Shown here: positions 35,208 to 43,854 of the stretch, piece by piece
How positions within the stretch are numbered: position 1 is the stretch's first letter
Layout: each line of letters starts with the position of its first letter
NCBI GenBank assembly: GCA_009692465.1
Contig: SHZD01000022.1
Coordinates: 1-43,893 of the forward strand
Direction of reading: 5' to 3'
From: Myxococcales bacterium
Lineage (GTDB): Bacteria; Myxococcota_A; UBA9042
DNA: 43,893 bases
Made by a program: the position numbers and the translations under genes
Notes under the pieces: generated by a model
What the model saw: the letters and a program-made list of their open reading frames with translations, nothing else
Told to the model about the DNA's origin: nothing
Database searches by the model: none

Positions 35208-36587
35208 GTGACCGCGCCCACAATTACCCCAGTGCCCAAGCCGGCGGTCGGCAAGCGGCGACCAGCGGCCAAAAAGCAGCCTCCGACCGGCGAACGCCTG
35301 CAAAAAATCCTTGCGCGCTGTGGTGTTGCTTCACGCCGAGCCGCAGAAGCCTTGATCGTCGCGGGTCGAGTTGAAGTCAACGGCGTCACGATCACCGAAT
35401 TGGGTGTGCGGATAAACCCGCTTGCGGACATCGTTTCGCTAGACGGCGAGCGACTCAAGCTGCCGGACAAGCAAGTCATGCTAGTCCTCAACAAGCCGGT
35501 TGGCTATTTGAGCGCGGCCGCCGATCCGGAAGGTCGGCCGCTGGTGTATTGGTTGGTTCCCAAAGACTTGGCTCTGCGCTCGATTGGTCGGCTGGACTTC
35601 AACACCGAAGGCGTCTTGCTGTTCACCAATGACGGCGACTTAGCTGAGCGGCTCGGGCACGCGCGGTTCGCCGTGCAGCGTGTCTATGAAGCGCGGGTCC
35701 GCGGGGTGCCGAATGAAGAAACTTTGGCGCGGCTGCGGATGGGCGTGCGCTTGGAAGACGGTCCGGCGCGGGTAGAAGAAGTGGCAGTTGTCAAGCAGAC
35801 CGATGCCAACTGTTGGTTGCGCTTGGTGCTTTTAGAAGGACGCAATCGGGAAGTGCGGCGCTTGCTTGAGCGTGTCGGCCATCCGGTCGTGCGCTTGCGG
35901 CGGATTTCTTACGGAGGAGTGTCCGCGAAGGGCGTGGCCCTTGGTCAGTGGCGGATGCTGGAACCTCGTGAAATTGAGCAGTTACAAACGAAGGGCCATG
36001 TCGGCGGCCTGTCATTGCCGCCGGATCCGCGCAAGGGTCAGGCCGCTCCGGCGCAATTGAGTACCGGCCCAGGGCCAAAAACCCACCAGGTACGCCGCGG
36101 CGCTGGCAGAACTCAAGGCCAAACCGGCAGCGTGGACGACAATGTAGATTCCGCTACCGTCGGTGAGCCACGCCATAGCAACTCGAGGCGCAACACTGGC
36201 GCCGATTCACCTCCCCATGCGAGTTCGGGCCCACGCAGCGGCAGCCGCTCCAATTCGCGGCCGGGTCCAAGTTCTAATTCGCGGCCGGGTCCAAGTTCTA
36301 ATTCGCGGCCGGGTCCAAGTTCTAATTCGCGGCCGGGTCCAAGTTCCAATTCGCGGTCGAGTCCGAATTCCAATTCACGGCCGAGTCCGAATTCCAATTC
36401 ACGGCCGGGCCGCAATTCCGGACCAAGCCAACGAACGACAGAGCATTCGCAGCCAGACGCGCGCTCAACTCCTAGGAACCGTCCTAATTCGGCGAACGGA
36501 GCACCGGTGCGCCAGCGGACTCCGCCTGCAGGGCCCTCTGGTCGACCGGACGGTCCACCGCGCGGCAGGCCAAAGGACCGCCGGTGA
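35208..36587 (+). CDS. rluB: RsuA/RluB-family rRNA pseudouridine synthase with repetitive C-terminal tail
   Basis: 459 aa, GTG start. An S4 domain ('GERLQKILARCGVASRRAAEALI') is followed by the catalytic domain with the nucleophile Asp in 'IGRLDFNTEGVLLFTNDGDLA' region and 'LLEGRNREVRRLLERVGHPV'. The fold ends near residue 265. The remaining ~190 residues are disordered, rich in Ser, Asn, Arg, Pro and Gly, with seven 8-residue units (NSRPGPSS) from a 24-bp DNA repeat. Basic tails are common in this family, but the exact repetition is notable. RluB versus RluE/RsuA specificity cannot be decided from sequence alone. Confidence 0.87.
   Translation: MTAPTITPVPKPAVGKRRPAAKKQPPTGERLQKILARCGVASRRAAEALIVAGRVEVNGVTITELGVRINPLADIVSLDGERLKLPDKQVMLVLNKPVGYLSAAADPEGRPLVYWLVPKDLALRSIGRLDFNTEGVLLFTNDGDLAERLGHARFAVQRVYEARVRGVPNEETLARLRMGVRLEDGPARVEEVAVVKQTDANCWLRLVLLEGRNREVRRLLERVGHPVVRLRRISYGGVSAKGVALGQWRMLEPREIEQLQTKGHVGGLSLPPDPRKGQAAPAQLSTGPGPKTHQVRRGAGRTQGQTGSVDDNVDSATVGEPRHSNSRRNTGADSPPHASSGPRSGSRSNSRPGPSSNSRPGPSSNSRPGPSSNSRPGPSSNSRSSPNSNSRPSPNSNSRPGRNSGPSQRTTEHSQPDARSTPRNRPNSANGAPVRQRTPPAGPSGRPDGPPRGRPKDRR
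36251..36418 (+). repeat. 24-bp tandem repeat inside rluB
   Basis: Seven units of 24 bp (type AATTCGCGGCCGGGTCCAAG...) run without gap from 36251 to 36418; the first four are almost identical and the last three diverge. The array is in frame, encoding NSRPGPSS, NSRSSPNS-type units. Confidence 0.93.
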
Positions 36588-37696
36588 TTCCGCAGCGCGT
36601 CAGTTGTGTCGTCGGCGCCAGGCCCAACTTTATGAAAGTCGCGCCTGTCTACCTGGCCCTACGCAGTCGCGGGCTGCAGGTGCGGTTGGTGCACACCGGT
36701 CAGCACTACGACGCCAAAATGTCGGCGGTCTTTTTTGACGATTTGGGCATGCCGCGACCCGACGCGTTCTTGGGCGTCGGTTCCGGCAGTCATGCTGAGC
36801 AAACTGCTAAAATTATGACGCTTTTTGAACAGGATTGCACCAATTGGCGACCTGAATTGACGCTAGTTGCCGGCGACGTCAACAGCACGATCGCTTGCGC
36901 GCTAGTGGCGAGCAAACTCGCAATCGCGGTCGGGCACATTGAAGCTGGCCTGCGTTCGCGCGATTGGGGTATGCCTGAGGAAATCAACCGGGTCCTGACC
37001 GATCACGCTTCGGACCTGTTGCTGACACCGAGCCCAGATGCCGACGCCAACTTGCTGGCTGAAGGCATCGAACCGTGGCGGATTCGCTTTGTCGGCAATT
37101 GCATGATCGATAGCCTGCGCGCTCACCAGGCCAGAGCCGTGGCTTTGGAGCCGTGGCGCGCGTTTGGCCTTGAGGCCCAAGGGTATGTCGTAGCGACGCT
37201 GCATCGGCCCTCCAACGTCGATGACCCCAGACAGTTGGCGCAGTTGATGGCGGCGCTTGGTGAGGTGGCCAAGCAACTGCCCGTTGTATTTCCGGTGCAT
37301 CCGCGAACAGCCGCGCGGCTTCTCGATGCCCACATAACCACGCCCGTTGGCGTCCAAGTCGTGGAGCCTTTGGGTTACCTGCAGTTTCTTGGCCTCATGG
37401 CCAAAGCCGCGGTGGTTGCCACTGATTCGGGTGGCATTCAAGAAGAAACGACGGCCTTGGGCGTGCCGTGTTTGACCTTGCGCGCGACCACAGAACGGCC
37501 TGTAACCATTACTGAAGGTTCGAACATCTTGTTGGGCGTCAATCCTGAGTTGTTGGCTCCGGCCGTGGCTACTGTGCTCGCCGGTTCGGGCAAAGTAGGC
37601 CGCGTTCCGCAATTGTGGGACGGCGCCGCCGCTCAGCGCATCGCCGACACGATCACCCAAGGATTCTCAACACTTTTGGAGCGCGCACCCAAGTGA
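36584..37696 (+). CDS. wecB: UDP-N-acetylglucosamine 2-epimerase (non-hydrolysing)
   Basis: 370 aa, GTG start overlapping the rluB stop (GTGA). Family motifs in order: 'GARPNFMKVAPVYLAL', 'VHTGQHYDAKMS', 'VAGDVNSTIAC', 'VGHIEAGLRSRD', 'PEEINRVLTDH', 'ATLHRPSNVDDP', 'HPRT' and 'TDSGGIQEET'. The enzyme converts UDP-GlcNAc to UDP-ManNAc for surface polysaccharides. No other polysaccharide gene is adjacent, so the pathway cannot be named. Confidence 0.92.
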   Translation: MIPQRVSCVVGARPNFMKVAPVYLALRSRGLQVRLVHTGQHYDAKMSAVFFDDLGMPRPDAFLGVGSGSHAEQTAKIMTLFEQDCTNWRPELTLVAGDVNSTIACALVASKLAIAVGHIEAGLRSRDWGMPEEINRVLTDHASDLLLTPSPDADANLLAEGIEPWRIRFVGNCMIDSLRAHQARAVALEPWRAFGLEAQGYVVATLHRPSNVDDPRQLAQLMAALGEVAKQLPVVFPVHPRTAARLLDAHITTPVGVQVVEPLGYLQFLGLMAKAAVVATDSGGIQEETTALGVPCLTLRATTERPVTITEGSNILLGVNPELLAPAVATVLAGSGKVGRVPQLWDGAAAQRIADTITQGFSTLLERAPK

Positions 37697-39363
37697 CCGA
37701 GCGCCGCTGGTCTTCGCTGGGACTGCTGCTAATGCCAGTGCTCGCTGTCACCGCGATCGGCGGCTGGTGGTGGTATGGCAGTCAAGATCCTGCGCTGCCG
37801 CCGTGGCAGGGCGAGCGCTTTCTGCCGGCCGACGCGGATGTGGCTGTATGGTCGGCGCCGATCGGTGATGTCGCTGATCAGCTTAGTGTTTTGGGCAATC
37901 AGGTCCCTGGCCTGCGCGGCGTGTTCGACCTGGTCAAGCTGTACGTCGGGGTCGATCTGCGCGACGCGGAGGCGACGACGCGAGCGGGCTTGCGCCGCGA
38001 TGCCGGCCTGACTGTGTGTATTTGGCGCAATGGCGTGTGGTTGGCGGTGCCGATTCGATCGCCGGCGGGCGCTGCCCATATCACCGAAAACCTGCGGCGG
38101 CGCGGGTATGGGATTGGTCCCAATCAGGCTCATAGCAGTGGTCAGAGTTGGCAAATCGACGACCGCCAAGGCGGGGTCAACCGGGCGCGCGTATGGCAGT
38201 TGAGCGACAGCGTTGTCGTTCGGGTGGCTTTGGACGCGACACCGACGGGCAACGCGATTGACGCGATCGACACTCTAGTTGCGAGCAAGCCGCGGGCAGA
38301 TATGGATTTGGCTGGGGCGGCGGTTCGAGCCGAAACCGCGTGGGGGCTGCAGACAGCGCAGGCCAAGCTCATCCAGAGCCAACTGCACAAGTTGTTGGGT
38401 CCCGCCGACTTGGCCATTGGCGCCGCTGTCGACTTGATCCATAGTGCCGGAGTGCGATTGGACATCGGCGCGCAACGAACATCGCTGACGATCAAGTGTC
38501 GGACGGAGCCAAATAAACTAAAAGATATCGCTGATTTTCATCAGAATTTTGTGCTGGCGGGCGGCGAACTCGCCATCGCCGACTTGTTGCCCGATGAGAC
38601 ACCGCTGCTCCTGCGCGGGCGCATTAATCCTATTTTATGGAACAATGTTCCACAGTTCCTGCGCGATCAAGTCTTGCCGACCTCTGCATTGACCGCTCTG
38701 CATAGCAGCTTGTCGGCGGTCGATGCCCGGCAAATTCTGGCCCTGTGGGATGGCCAAATTGCGGTGGCGTTGCTGGCCATAGGCGACCAAGTGCCGCTGG
38801 ACCCCAACGGCTGGCGGACCCTGTGGTGGCGAACAGCGCTGCGTCTGGCGGTCGGCGTTAGCTTCAAGACGGATACTGGGGCAGCCGATGTGGTCGCCAA
38901 GCTTGCTGCGGCGATCGATACCTCGGCGGAGCGCACCCAAGTGGCTCAGTTTGGCGCGTGGGCAGGTTTTTCGGTGCCGGGGCCCGATTCACCGTGGTTT
39001 GTGCTGCGCAAAGGCAAGCATGTCGCGCTGGTCGCCGGTACTGCGGCAGGCGACGACTTGCGGCGAGTGGTGGAAGGCAAGTTTGAAGCGCTGGCCAAAG
39101 TAGCTCGCGACGGCACCGATCGAGAAATCGTCGACGGCAAAGCGACTTGGCTGGCGGCCAGAATCAACACACCGCGCTTGGTTCGCTCCCTGCGCCGCCG
39201 CGGAATTCCCGACTATGCCGTGCAACTTGTGGGCGCTATTGAGATCGTCGATGCACGGGTACAGTTGGGTCCAAGTGAGCTGGTCGTTGAATTGGTGTTG
39301 CAGCCCAGTGGCCACGCTGCAGGAATCGACAAAGCCGTCAGCGGCGCTGGAGACAGCCCGTGA
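37693..39363 (+). CDS. Membrane-anchored protein of unknown function
   Basis: 556 aa from GTG 37693, overlapping the wecB stop by 4 bp. One N-terminal hydrophobic segment (LGLLLMPVLAVTAIGGWWWY) acts as anchor or uncleaved signal, after a short basic start. The rest is predicted periplasmic with alternating strands and helices and a 'RFLPADADVAVWSAPIGDV' opening, reminiscent of DUF3352-type proteins seen in Myxococcota and cyanobacteria; that link is an impression, not a match. No catalytic motif is visible. Being coupled to the ABC/FtsX genes, it may be a periplasmic partner of that transporter. Confidence 0.55.
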   Translation: MTERRWSSLGLLLMPVLAVTAIGGWWWYGSQDPALPPWQGERFLPADADVAVWSAPIGDVADQLSVLGNQVPGLRGVFDLVKLYVGVDLRDAEATTRAGLRRDAGLTVCIWRNGVWLAVPIRSPAGAAHITENLRRRGYGIGPNQAHSSGQSWQIDDRQGGVNRARVWQLSDSVVVRVALDATPTGNAIDAIDTLVASKPRADMDLAGAAVRAETAWGLQTAQAKLIQSQLHKLLGPADLAIGAAVDLIHSAGVRLDIGAQRTSLTIKCRTEPNKLKDIADFHQNFVLAGGELAIADLLPDETPLLLRGRINPILWNNVPQFLRDQVLPTSALTALHSSLSAVDARQILALWDGQIAVALLAIGDQVPLDPNGWRTLWWRTALRLAVGVSFKTDTGAADVVAKLAAAIDTSAERTQVAQFGAWAGFSVPGPDSPWFVLRKGKHVALVAGTAAGDDLRRVVEGKFEALAKVARDGTDREIVDGKATWLAARINTPRLVRSLRRRGIPDYAVQLVGAIEIVDARVQLGPSELVVELVLQPSGHAAGIDKAVSGAGDSP

Positions 39364-40076
39364 CCGCTAGGTTGGCCATTGACGCTTCGCACCTAACGCG
39401 GACATTCAGCAGCGAAGGTAAGCCAGTGCACGCGCTGGTTGATGTCTCGTTGCAGGTCTATGCGGGCGAGCATGTGGCAATCGTTGGCAAATCAGGGGCT
39501 GGCAAGTCGACACTGCTCAACTTGATTGGCGCCTTAGATCGGGGCTACGCCGGCGAACTCAAAGTGTTTGGCCAGCACCTCAAAGCCCTGCCAGACCGGG
39601 CGCTGTCGCAGTTTCGCAATCGTCAGATTGGCTTTATTTTTCAGGCATTTAATCTGCTGCCCAATTTGAGCGTCGGCGAGAACGTGTTGTTGCCAGCGTC
39701 GTTTGGGGTGGATTTGGATCATCGGCAGTTGCGGCACCGCGCGCACCAACTGCTCGATGATTTTGGGCTTGGCGATCGCTTTGGCCAAATGCCAACTCAA
39801 ATGTCCGGTGGCGAGCGCCAGCGGGTGGCCATTGCCCGCGCTTTGTTGTTGCGACCGCCGATTCTGGTGTGCGACGAGCCGACCGGCAGCCTCGACACCC
39901 AAACGGCGAGTCACATTCTGCAAGTGCTTAAAGATATTCAGCATCAGCACGGCACCGCCTTGGTCGTCGTCACCCATGACCCAGCAGTAGCGGCGGCGGC
40001 AGGTCGAATCATCGCCTTGGACAAGGGCCGGGTGGTCAGTTCCGACGATTACCCGGTGGCGAGGTCTTCACCGTGA
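39360..40076 (+). CDS. LolD/MacB-type ABC transporter ATPase
   Basis: 238 aa, GTG start overlapping the previous stop (GTGA). Walker A 'VGKSGAGKST', Q-loop 'FQAFNLLPNLSVGENV', signature 'MSGGERQRVAIARAL', Walker B 'ILVCDEPTGSLD' and H-loop 'VVVTHD'. The 'FNLLPNLSVGENV' and 'PTGSLDT' wording is typical of the LolD/MacB/FtsE group, which work with FtsX-type permeases as mechanotransmission machines. It pairs with the permease downstream. Confidence 0.88.
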   Translation: MTARLAIDASHLTRTFSSEGKPVHALVDVSLQVYAGEHVAIVGKSGAGKSTLLNLIGALDRGYAGELKVFGQHLKALPDRALSQFRNRQIGFIFQAFNLLPNLSVGENVLLPASFGVDLDHRQLRHRAHQLLDDFGLGDRFGQMPTQMSGGERQRVAIARALLLRPPILVCDEPTGSLDTQTASHILQVLKDIQHQHGTALVVVTHDPAVAAAAGRIIALDKGRVVSSDDYPVARSSP

Positions 40077-41761
40077 GACTGCGACGGCTCATGTCGTTGA
40101 TTGCCAGCAATTTGCGCGTAGCGTGGCTGCGGGCAGTACTGGCTACAGTGGGCATCGTGGTGGGCACCGGTCTGCTGACGTTTTTCTTGGGTATGGGTCA
40201 AGGTCTGCGCGAAAAAGTGCTGGAAAAGATATTTCCTGTCAATCAGTTAGAACTCGAAGCCCGCGCGGTGCAGATTTTTGGCACTGAGCAAGTTCTTGGC
40301 CAGGAACCATTGGACGAGGCCCGCGTGCGGCAAGTGGCAGCAATGCCAGGGGTTCTTCGCGCATTTGGCAAGCAAAAATCCAGCTTTCCGGCGCGGCTGT
40401 GGGGCGGCAAGGAGTTGTTGGGCTATAACTTGTTCACTGAGGCCTTTTTTGACGGCGTGCCGGCAGCGACCTTGCGCAGTGAACTGGAGGCCTTTGAGGA
40501 CGTCGCTGCTAAACGCAAGTCCCAACCCGGGCGCAAGACCGCACGCTGCGAAGTCGATCTCGATTGCCCGGCTGGGATGGGTTGCCAAGACGGCCAATGT
40601 GCGCCGATTGTGTGGGCGGACCGCTTTACCGAGAGCGCCGACGTCGTCTTGCCGTGCTCCGCGGGAGACCCCTGCCCTGCCCGCTTGACCTGTAGTGACG
40701 GCCGGTGTGCCGATGCCAGCGCCAAAACGGCGCCCTTGCGGTGCCTATTGCCGGCAGCGGCCGACACGGGCCGCGATCTTCAGTTCGATCTGGAAGTTGG
40801 CGTGCTTGCAGAGCGGTGTGCCAGCGCTGGCGGATGGTGCGGCACGGCCAACACGACCTGCGGTGAAGGACGCTACTGCGCCGCCGATAACCCGGACAGT
40901 CGCGTCGGTTGGTGCGAATCGCCTCTGCCCGCCGTACTGAACCCCTTGCTGCTCGAGGTGTTTAACAGCGACATGGCGCGCTCGCTCGGCGCCGCTCCGA
41001 TTGGCTCACTCGCGGTACTGTACGGCGTGCGCTTCCATGTGGCGTTGGGCGATTCGTACTTCAGCAAGGATGCTGACAAGGCCCGGCAGCAGTTCAAGCA
41101 AGCGCAAGTAGTCGGGTTTTCGCGCAAGGCCCCCGAGCTAGGCGTCGCCTTGCCCCGCGAAGTGGTTCGCCACTTTAACGCCCGCCTCAAAGGTCCAGCG
41201 GCGGCGGCGGCCTACGACGCGATCTTGTTGGACACGGCCTCCAATGAAAAAGTGCCTTACGTCATCGTCGAAGCCGAGAAATTGGGGCTGCAACTCAGTC
41301 GCAAGTCGCGAGCGGCCCGCACTTTTGGCACCGTAGTGCTGGTGACTTCGCTAGCGTTGATGCTGCTGGCTGCGGTTGTTCTTTTGGTGGCCGGAGTGCA
41401 AATCGCCCAGACTTTCGCGATGTTGGTTCACGAACGCCGCCGGGAAATCGCGGTCCTGCGGGCTTTGGGCGCCGCACGCTTGGATGTGGCGATTTTGGTC
41501 CTAGGTGAGGCGGCGGCCATTGGCGTGTGTGGCGGCTTGGTTGGTGCCCTGTCGGCCTATGGCATTGCCGGCGCTGTCGATCTGGCAGCAAGCCGGTGGC
41601 TCGCCGATGTGCCGTTGGTCCCGCACGGTTTTTTTGTGTTTCCGCCGTGGTCGTTGCCTCTCGCAGTCACAGTGGCGGTGGCCTGCACAATTTTAGGGGC
41701 GTTAGGGCCGGCACGCCGGGCGATGCGCCTGGATCCAGCGGCGGTTTTGGCTGAAGGCTAG
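40073..41761 (+). CDS. FtsX/MacB-type permease with a Cys-rich periplasmic insertion
   Basis: 562 aa, GTG start overlapping the ATPase stop. The N-terminal membrane helix is 'AVLATVGIVVGTGLLTFFLG' (~21-40). Three C-terminal helices with the FtsX signature 'VHERRREIAVLRALGAARLDVAILVLGEAAAIG' lie at ~425-555. In between is the periplasmic domain, into which residues 159-281 bring a Cys-rich block of repeats like 'CEVDLDCPAGMGCQDGQC' and 'CPARLTCSDGRC', resembling the Dickkopf-like modules common in myxobacterial surface proteins. Such an insert is not usual in MacB or LolC/E. Substrate unknown; lipoprotein or peptide handling are the family precedents. Confidence 0.82.
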   Translation: MRLRRLMSLIASNLRVAWLRAVLATVGIVVGTGLLTFFLGMGQGLREKVLEKIFPVNQLELEARAVQIFGTEQVLGQEPLDEARVRQVAAMPGVLRAFGKQKSSFPARLWGGKELLGYNLFTEAFFDGVPAATLRSELEAFEDVAAKRKSQPGRKTARCEVDLDCPAGMGCQDGQCAPIVWADRFTESADVVLPCSAGDPCPARLTCSDGRCADASAKTAPLRCLLPAAADTGRDLQFDLEVGVLAERCASAGGWCGTANTTCGEGRYCAADNPDSRVGWCESPLPAVLNPLLLEVFNSDMARSLGAAPIGSLAVLYGVRFHVALGDSYFSKDADKARQQFKQAQVVGFSRKAPELGVALPREVVRHFNARLKGPAAAAAYDAILLDTASNEKVPYVIVEAEKLGLQLSRKSRAARTFGTVVLVTSLALMLLAAVVLLVAGVQIAQTFAMLVHERRREIAVLRALGAARLDVAILVLGEAAAIGVCGGLVGALSAYGIAGAVDLAASRWLADVPLVPHGFFVFPPWSLPLAVTVAVACTILGALGPARRAMRLDPAAVLAEG

Positions 41762-41914
41762 CGCGACACTTTCCTGATTTGTCTATAGTTTCATCCAAGG
41801 CGGCGCAATTCCAATCGCTGCCGATCGGACTCTGGCCGCGCTGGGTCAAAACCGGCACAATCGTGGGCGCGCTGGAGGCAGCGTTCAACGACTGCCCAAA
41901 GACGTGAGGAAGCT

Positions 41915-43696
41915 ATGAATCAGTGCTGCAAGCCCATTGCCTGTTTGACGATTGCGCTAATTGCCGGGGTGGCCGTGTCCGCTGCACAGGCGACGGCCGA
42001 GCCGATGGAATTGGCGACACAGGGTCGCCTGACAAGTACCGGTGGCGGACCGGTCAGTGATGGCACGTACGGTTTGGGCTTGGCCCTGTACGACGCCGCT
42101 ACCGCTGGAAATCTGGTGTACAAGGAGCTTTTCATCGGCGTTCCGGTACAAGGTGGCCTGTTTAGCGTCGCGTTGGGCGCCAGCGATACCAAGCTGGATA
42201 CGGCGGTGTTCGCTAAGAATAAGCTGTTGTGGGTCGCGCTCAAAGTGGATGCGGAAGGCGAATTGCCGCGCCAACCGCTGCGACCGGTTCCGTACGCTGC
42301 CTGGGCGCACGGGGCTGCACTGGCCGCTGATTTGCAATGCACCGGCTGCGTCGGCAGCGATGACATCGCCAAAGCCGCGATTACTGGAGAAAAACTTGCC
42401 AATGGCGCCGTTGGTGCCAATCACGTCAACTTCAGTTGGGCCGAAGGCGACACCCCGGGCGGCGCGGCCAAGTATGCCTTGACGGCCAAGTTGGCCAACT
42501 CAGCCGAGCAAGCCAATAAGGCCCTGACTGCAGATCAAGCTACGGTGGCAGCGACCGCTACCTTTGCCGAAGAGGCGGCGACAGCCAAGTCAGCCGACAA
42601 GGCCAAGGATCTAAAATGCACAGGCTGCGTGACTCTGACCACCCTCGCCAAGGAAACGAGCGACGCTTTTGTGGCCAGTACCAACGGTGTTGCGGGAGGA
42701 AAACTCAGTGTTTCTGGGAGTTTAGAGCTGGCCAACTCGGCCAAATGGCTCGGTACCGATGTCGCAAAGTCGGCGTGCACGGCTGCAGAGTCCGGCACGG
42801 TGCGCTACGATAAGGTCCTGAGCCGATTGTACTTTTGCGACGGTTCGGCATGGCGGCGCATCTCGAGTTGCTTGGGCACCTGCAAAGTGGCCGGACAGAT
42901 TGCGTGCGGCACGCCCATCAGCGACGACTGCGGTGATGTGGGTACCTGTAGCGGGACCGGCACCGTTTGCGCCAGCGGTTTGGTGTGTTCTGGCGGCAAG
43001 TGCTCGACCACCCTAGGTGCAAGTGCGGAGAGCGCAGGCAAAAGCTGCGCCGACTTGTTGGCTCAGGGGGTCAGCAAGGACGGCGTGTATTTTCTCGACC
43101 CCGACGGCGCGGGCAGCAAGTTTGCAGCTTTTCAGAGTTTTTGTGACATGACCACTGACGGCGGCGGCTGGACCCGCTGCGGGATCGTCGACGAAGTCAA
43201 ATCGAACACGCAAAATCAGGTGATTCAAGAGGGCAACGCCTACGTGGACGACAGTAAGCTGACCAACGCCTCGTTCTGCGGCAAGTGGTATCTGGAACAA
43301 GCGCCAGTCGAGATGCTGTTCCACAATTTGACCAAGGGTGCCGACTACGGCGAAGGCCACAAGATCAAGGTTCGCTGGGGCACCAAGCCCTTCACCCTCT
43401 ACAATTACGGCGCCAACTCGGTGATGGAGTCGTGCAAAAACTTGACCACCAACAAGGTGTGGACCGGCTGCCAATACTCGGCCCACAGCGGTTGGGAAGA
43501 TACATCTTTCTCGTTTACGATCAACGGCATGGCGACAGGATACGGCGGCAGCAGCCAAAATCGTTTGGTGTTGGGTCCAACGGCCAAGCCGGGCGGAGAC
43601 AAGTCCTGGCACAATTTGGGCGCCGACAGCAATCAGCGCAACATCGACAACGACTGGGTCGGTGCGCTCAACGTCGGGCACATCTACATGCGCTAG
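41915..43696 (+). CDS. Secreted fibrinogen-C-terminal-like domain protein
   Basis: 593 aa with a Sec signal peptide (residues 1-28). Residues ~33-140 form a beta-rich domain ('TQGRLTSTGGGPVSDGTYGL', 'VPVQGGLFSVALGA', 'PLRPVPYAAWA') often found at the start of long surface proteins in Myxococcota and Planctomycetes. Then come two 'CTGCV' segments flanking an Ala/Lys-rich helical stretch, a Cys-rich module (~318-367), and a fibrinogen-like domain from ~380 ('SCADLLAQGVSKDGVYFLDPDG', 'FQSFCDMTTDGGGWT'). Such domains bind sugars or acetyl groups in animals; the role in bacteria is unknown. It is preceded by GAGGAAG. The TAG stop lies in repeat M6. Confidence 0.8.
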   Translation: MNQCCKPIACLTIALIAGVAVSAAQATAEPMELATQGRLTSTGGGPVSDGTYGLGLALYDAATAGNLVYKELFIGVPVQGGLFSVALGASDTKLDTAVFAKNKLLWVALKVDAEGELPRQPLRPVPYAAWAHGAALAADLQCTGCVGSDDIAKAAITGEKLANGAVGANHVNFSWAEGDTPGGAAKYALTAKLANSAEQANKALTADQATVAATATFAEEAATAKSADKAKDLKCTGCVTLTTLAKETSDAFVASTNGVAGGKLSVSGSLELANSAKWLGTDVAKSACTAAESGTVRYDKVLSRLYFCDGSAWRRISSCLGTCKVAGQIACGTPISDDCGDVGTCSGTGTVCASGLVCSGGKCSTTLGASAESAGKSCADLLAQGVSKDGVYFLDPDGAGSKFAAFQSFCDMTTDGGGWTRCGIVDEVKSNTQNQVIQEGNAYVDDSKLTNASFCGKWYLEQAPVEMLFHNLTKGADYGEGHKIKVRWGTKPFTLYNYGANSVMESCKNLTTNKVWTGCQYSAHSGWEDTSFSFTINGMATGYGGSSQNRLVLGPTAKPGGDKSWHNLGADSNQRNIDNDWVGALNVGHIYMR

Positions 43697-43777
43697 GAGC
43701 CTGTCGGAAATCAAACGCTTTTTGAATGTCTATCCGGTTATACACAATGAATCTATTACGATCCGACAGTCTCCTAG
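43693..43777. repeat. Short inverted-repeat element M6
   Basis: CTAGGAGCCTGTCGGAA (43693-43709) and the reverse complement of 43761-43777 (CTAGGAGACTGTCGGAT) match at 15 of 17 positions, giving an 85-bp AT-rich element without an ORF. Its left end supplies the TAG stop of the preceding gene. A further copy of the end sequence (CTAGGAGCGAGTCGGAAT) starts at 43876 and runs out of the window. Confidence 0.6.
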
Positions 43778-43792
43778 CCATTCAGATATTCT

Positions 43793-43854
43793 CAACTGTC
43801 CAAGAACTGCCCGGAGAACTGGCCCAATCAAATTCGTGCAGTTTCGGACAGTTG
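43793..43854. repeat. Inverted repeat downstream of M6
   Basis: CAACTGTCCAAGAACTGC (43793-43810) pairs with GCAGTTTCGGACAGTTG (43838-43854), with one bulge. It is followed by a perfect 8-bp hairpin at 43857-43876 (CGCCGTCT, loop AGCC). These may act as transcription terminators for the secreted-protein gene or be parts of neighbouring repeat elements. Confidence 0.5.
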
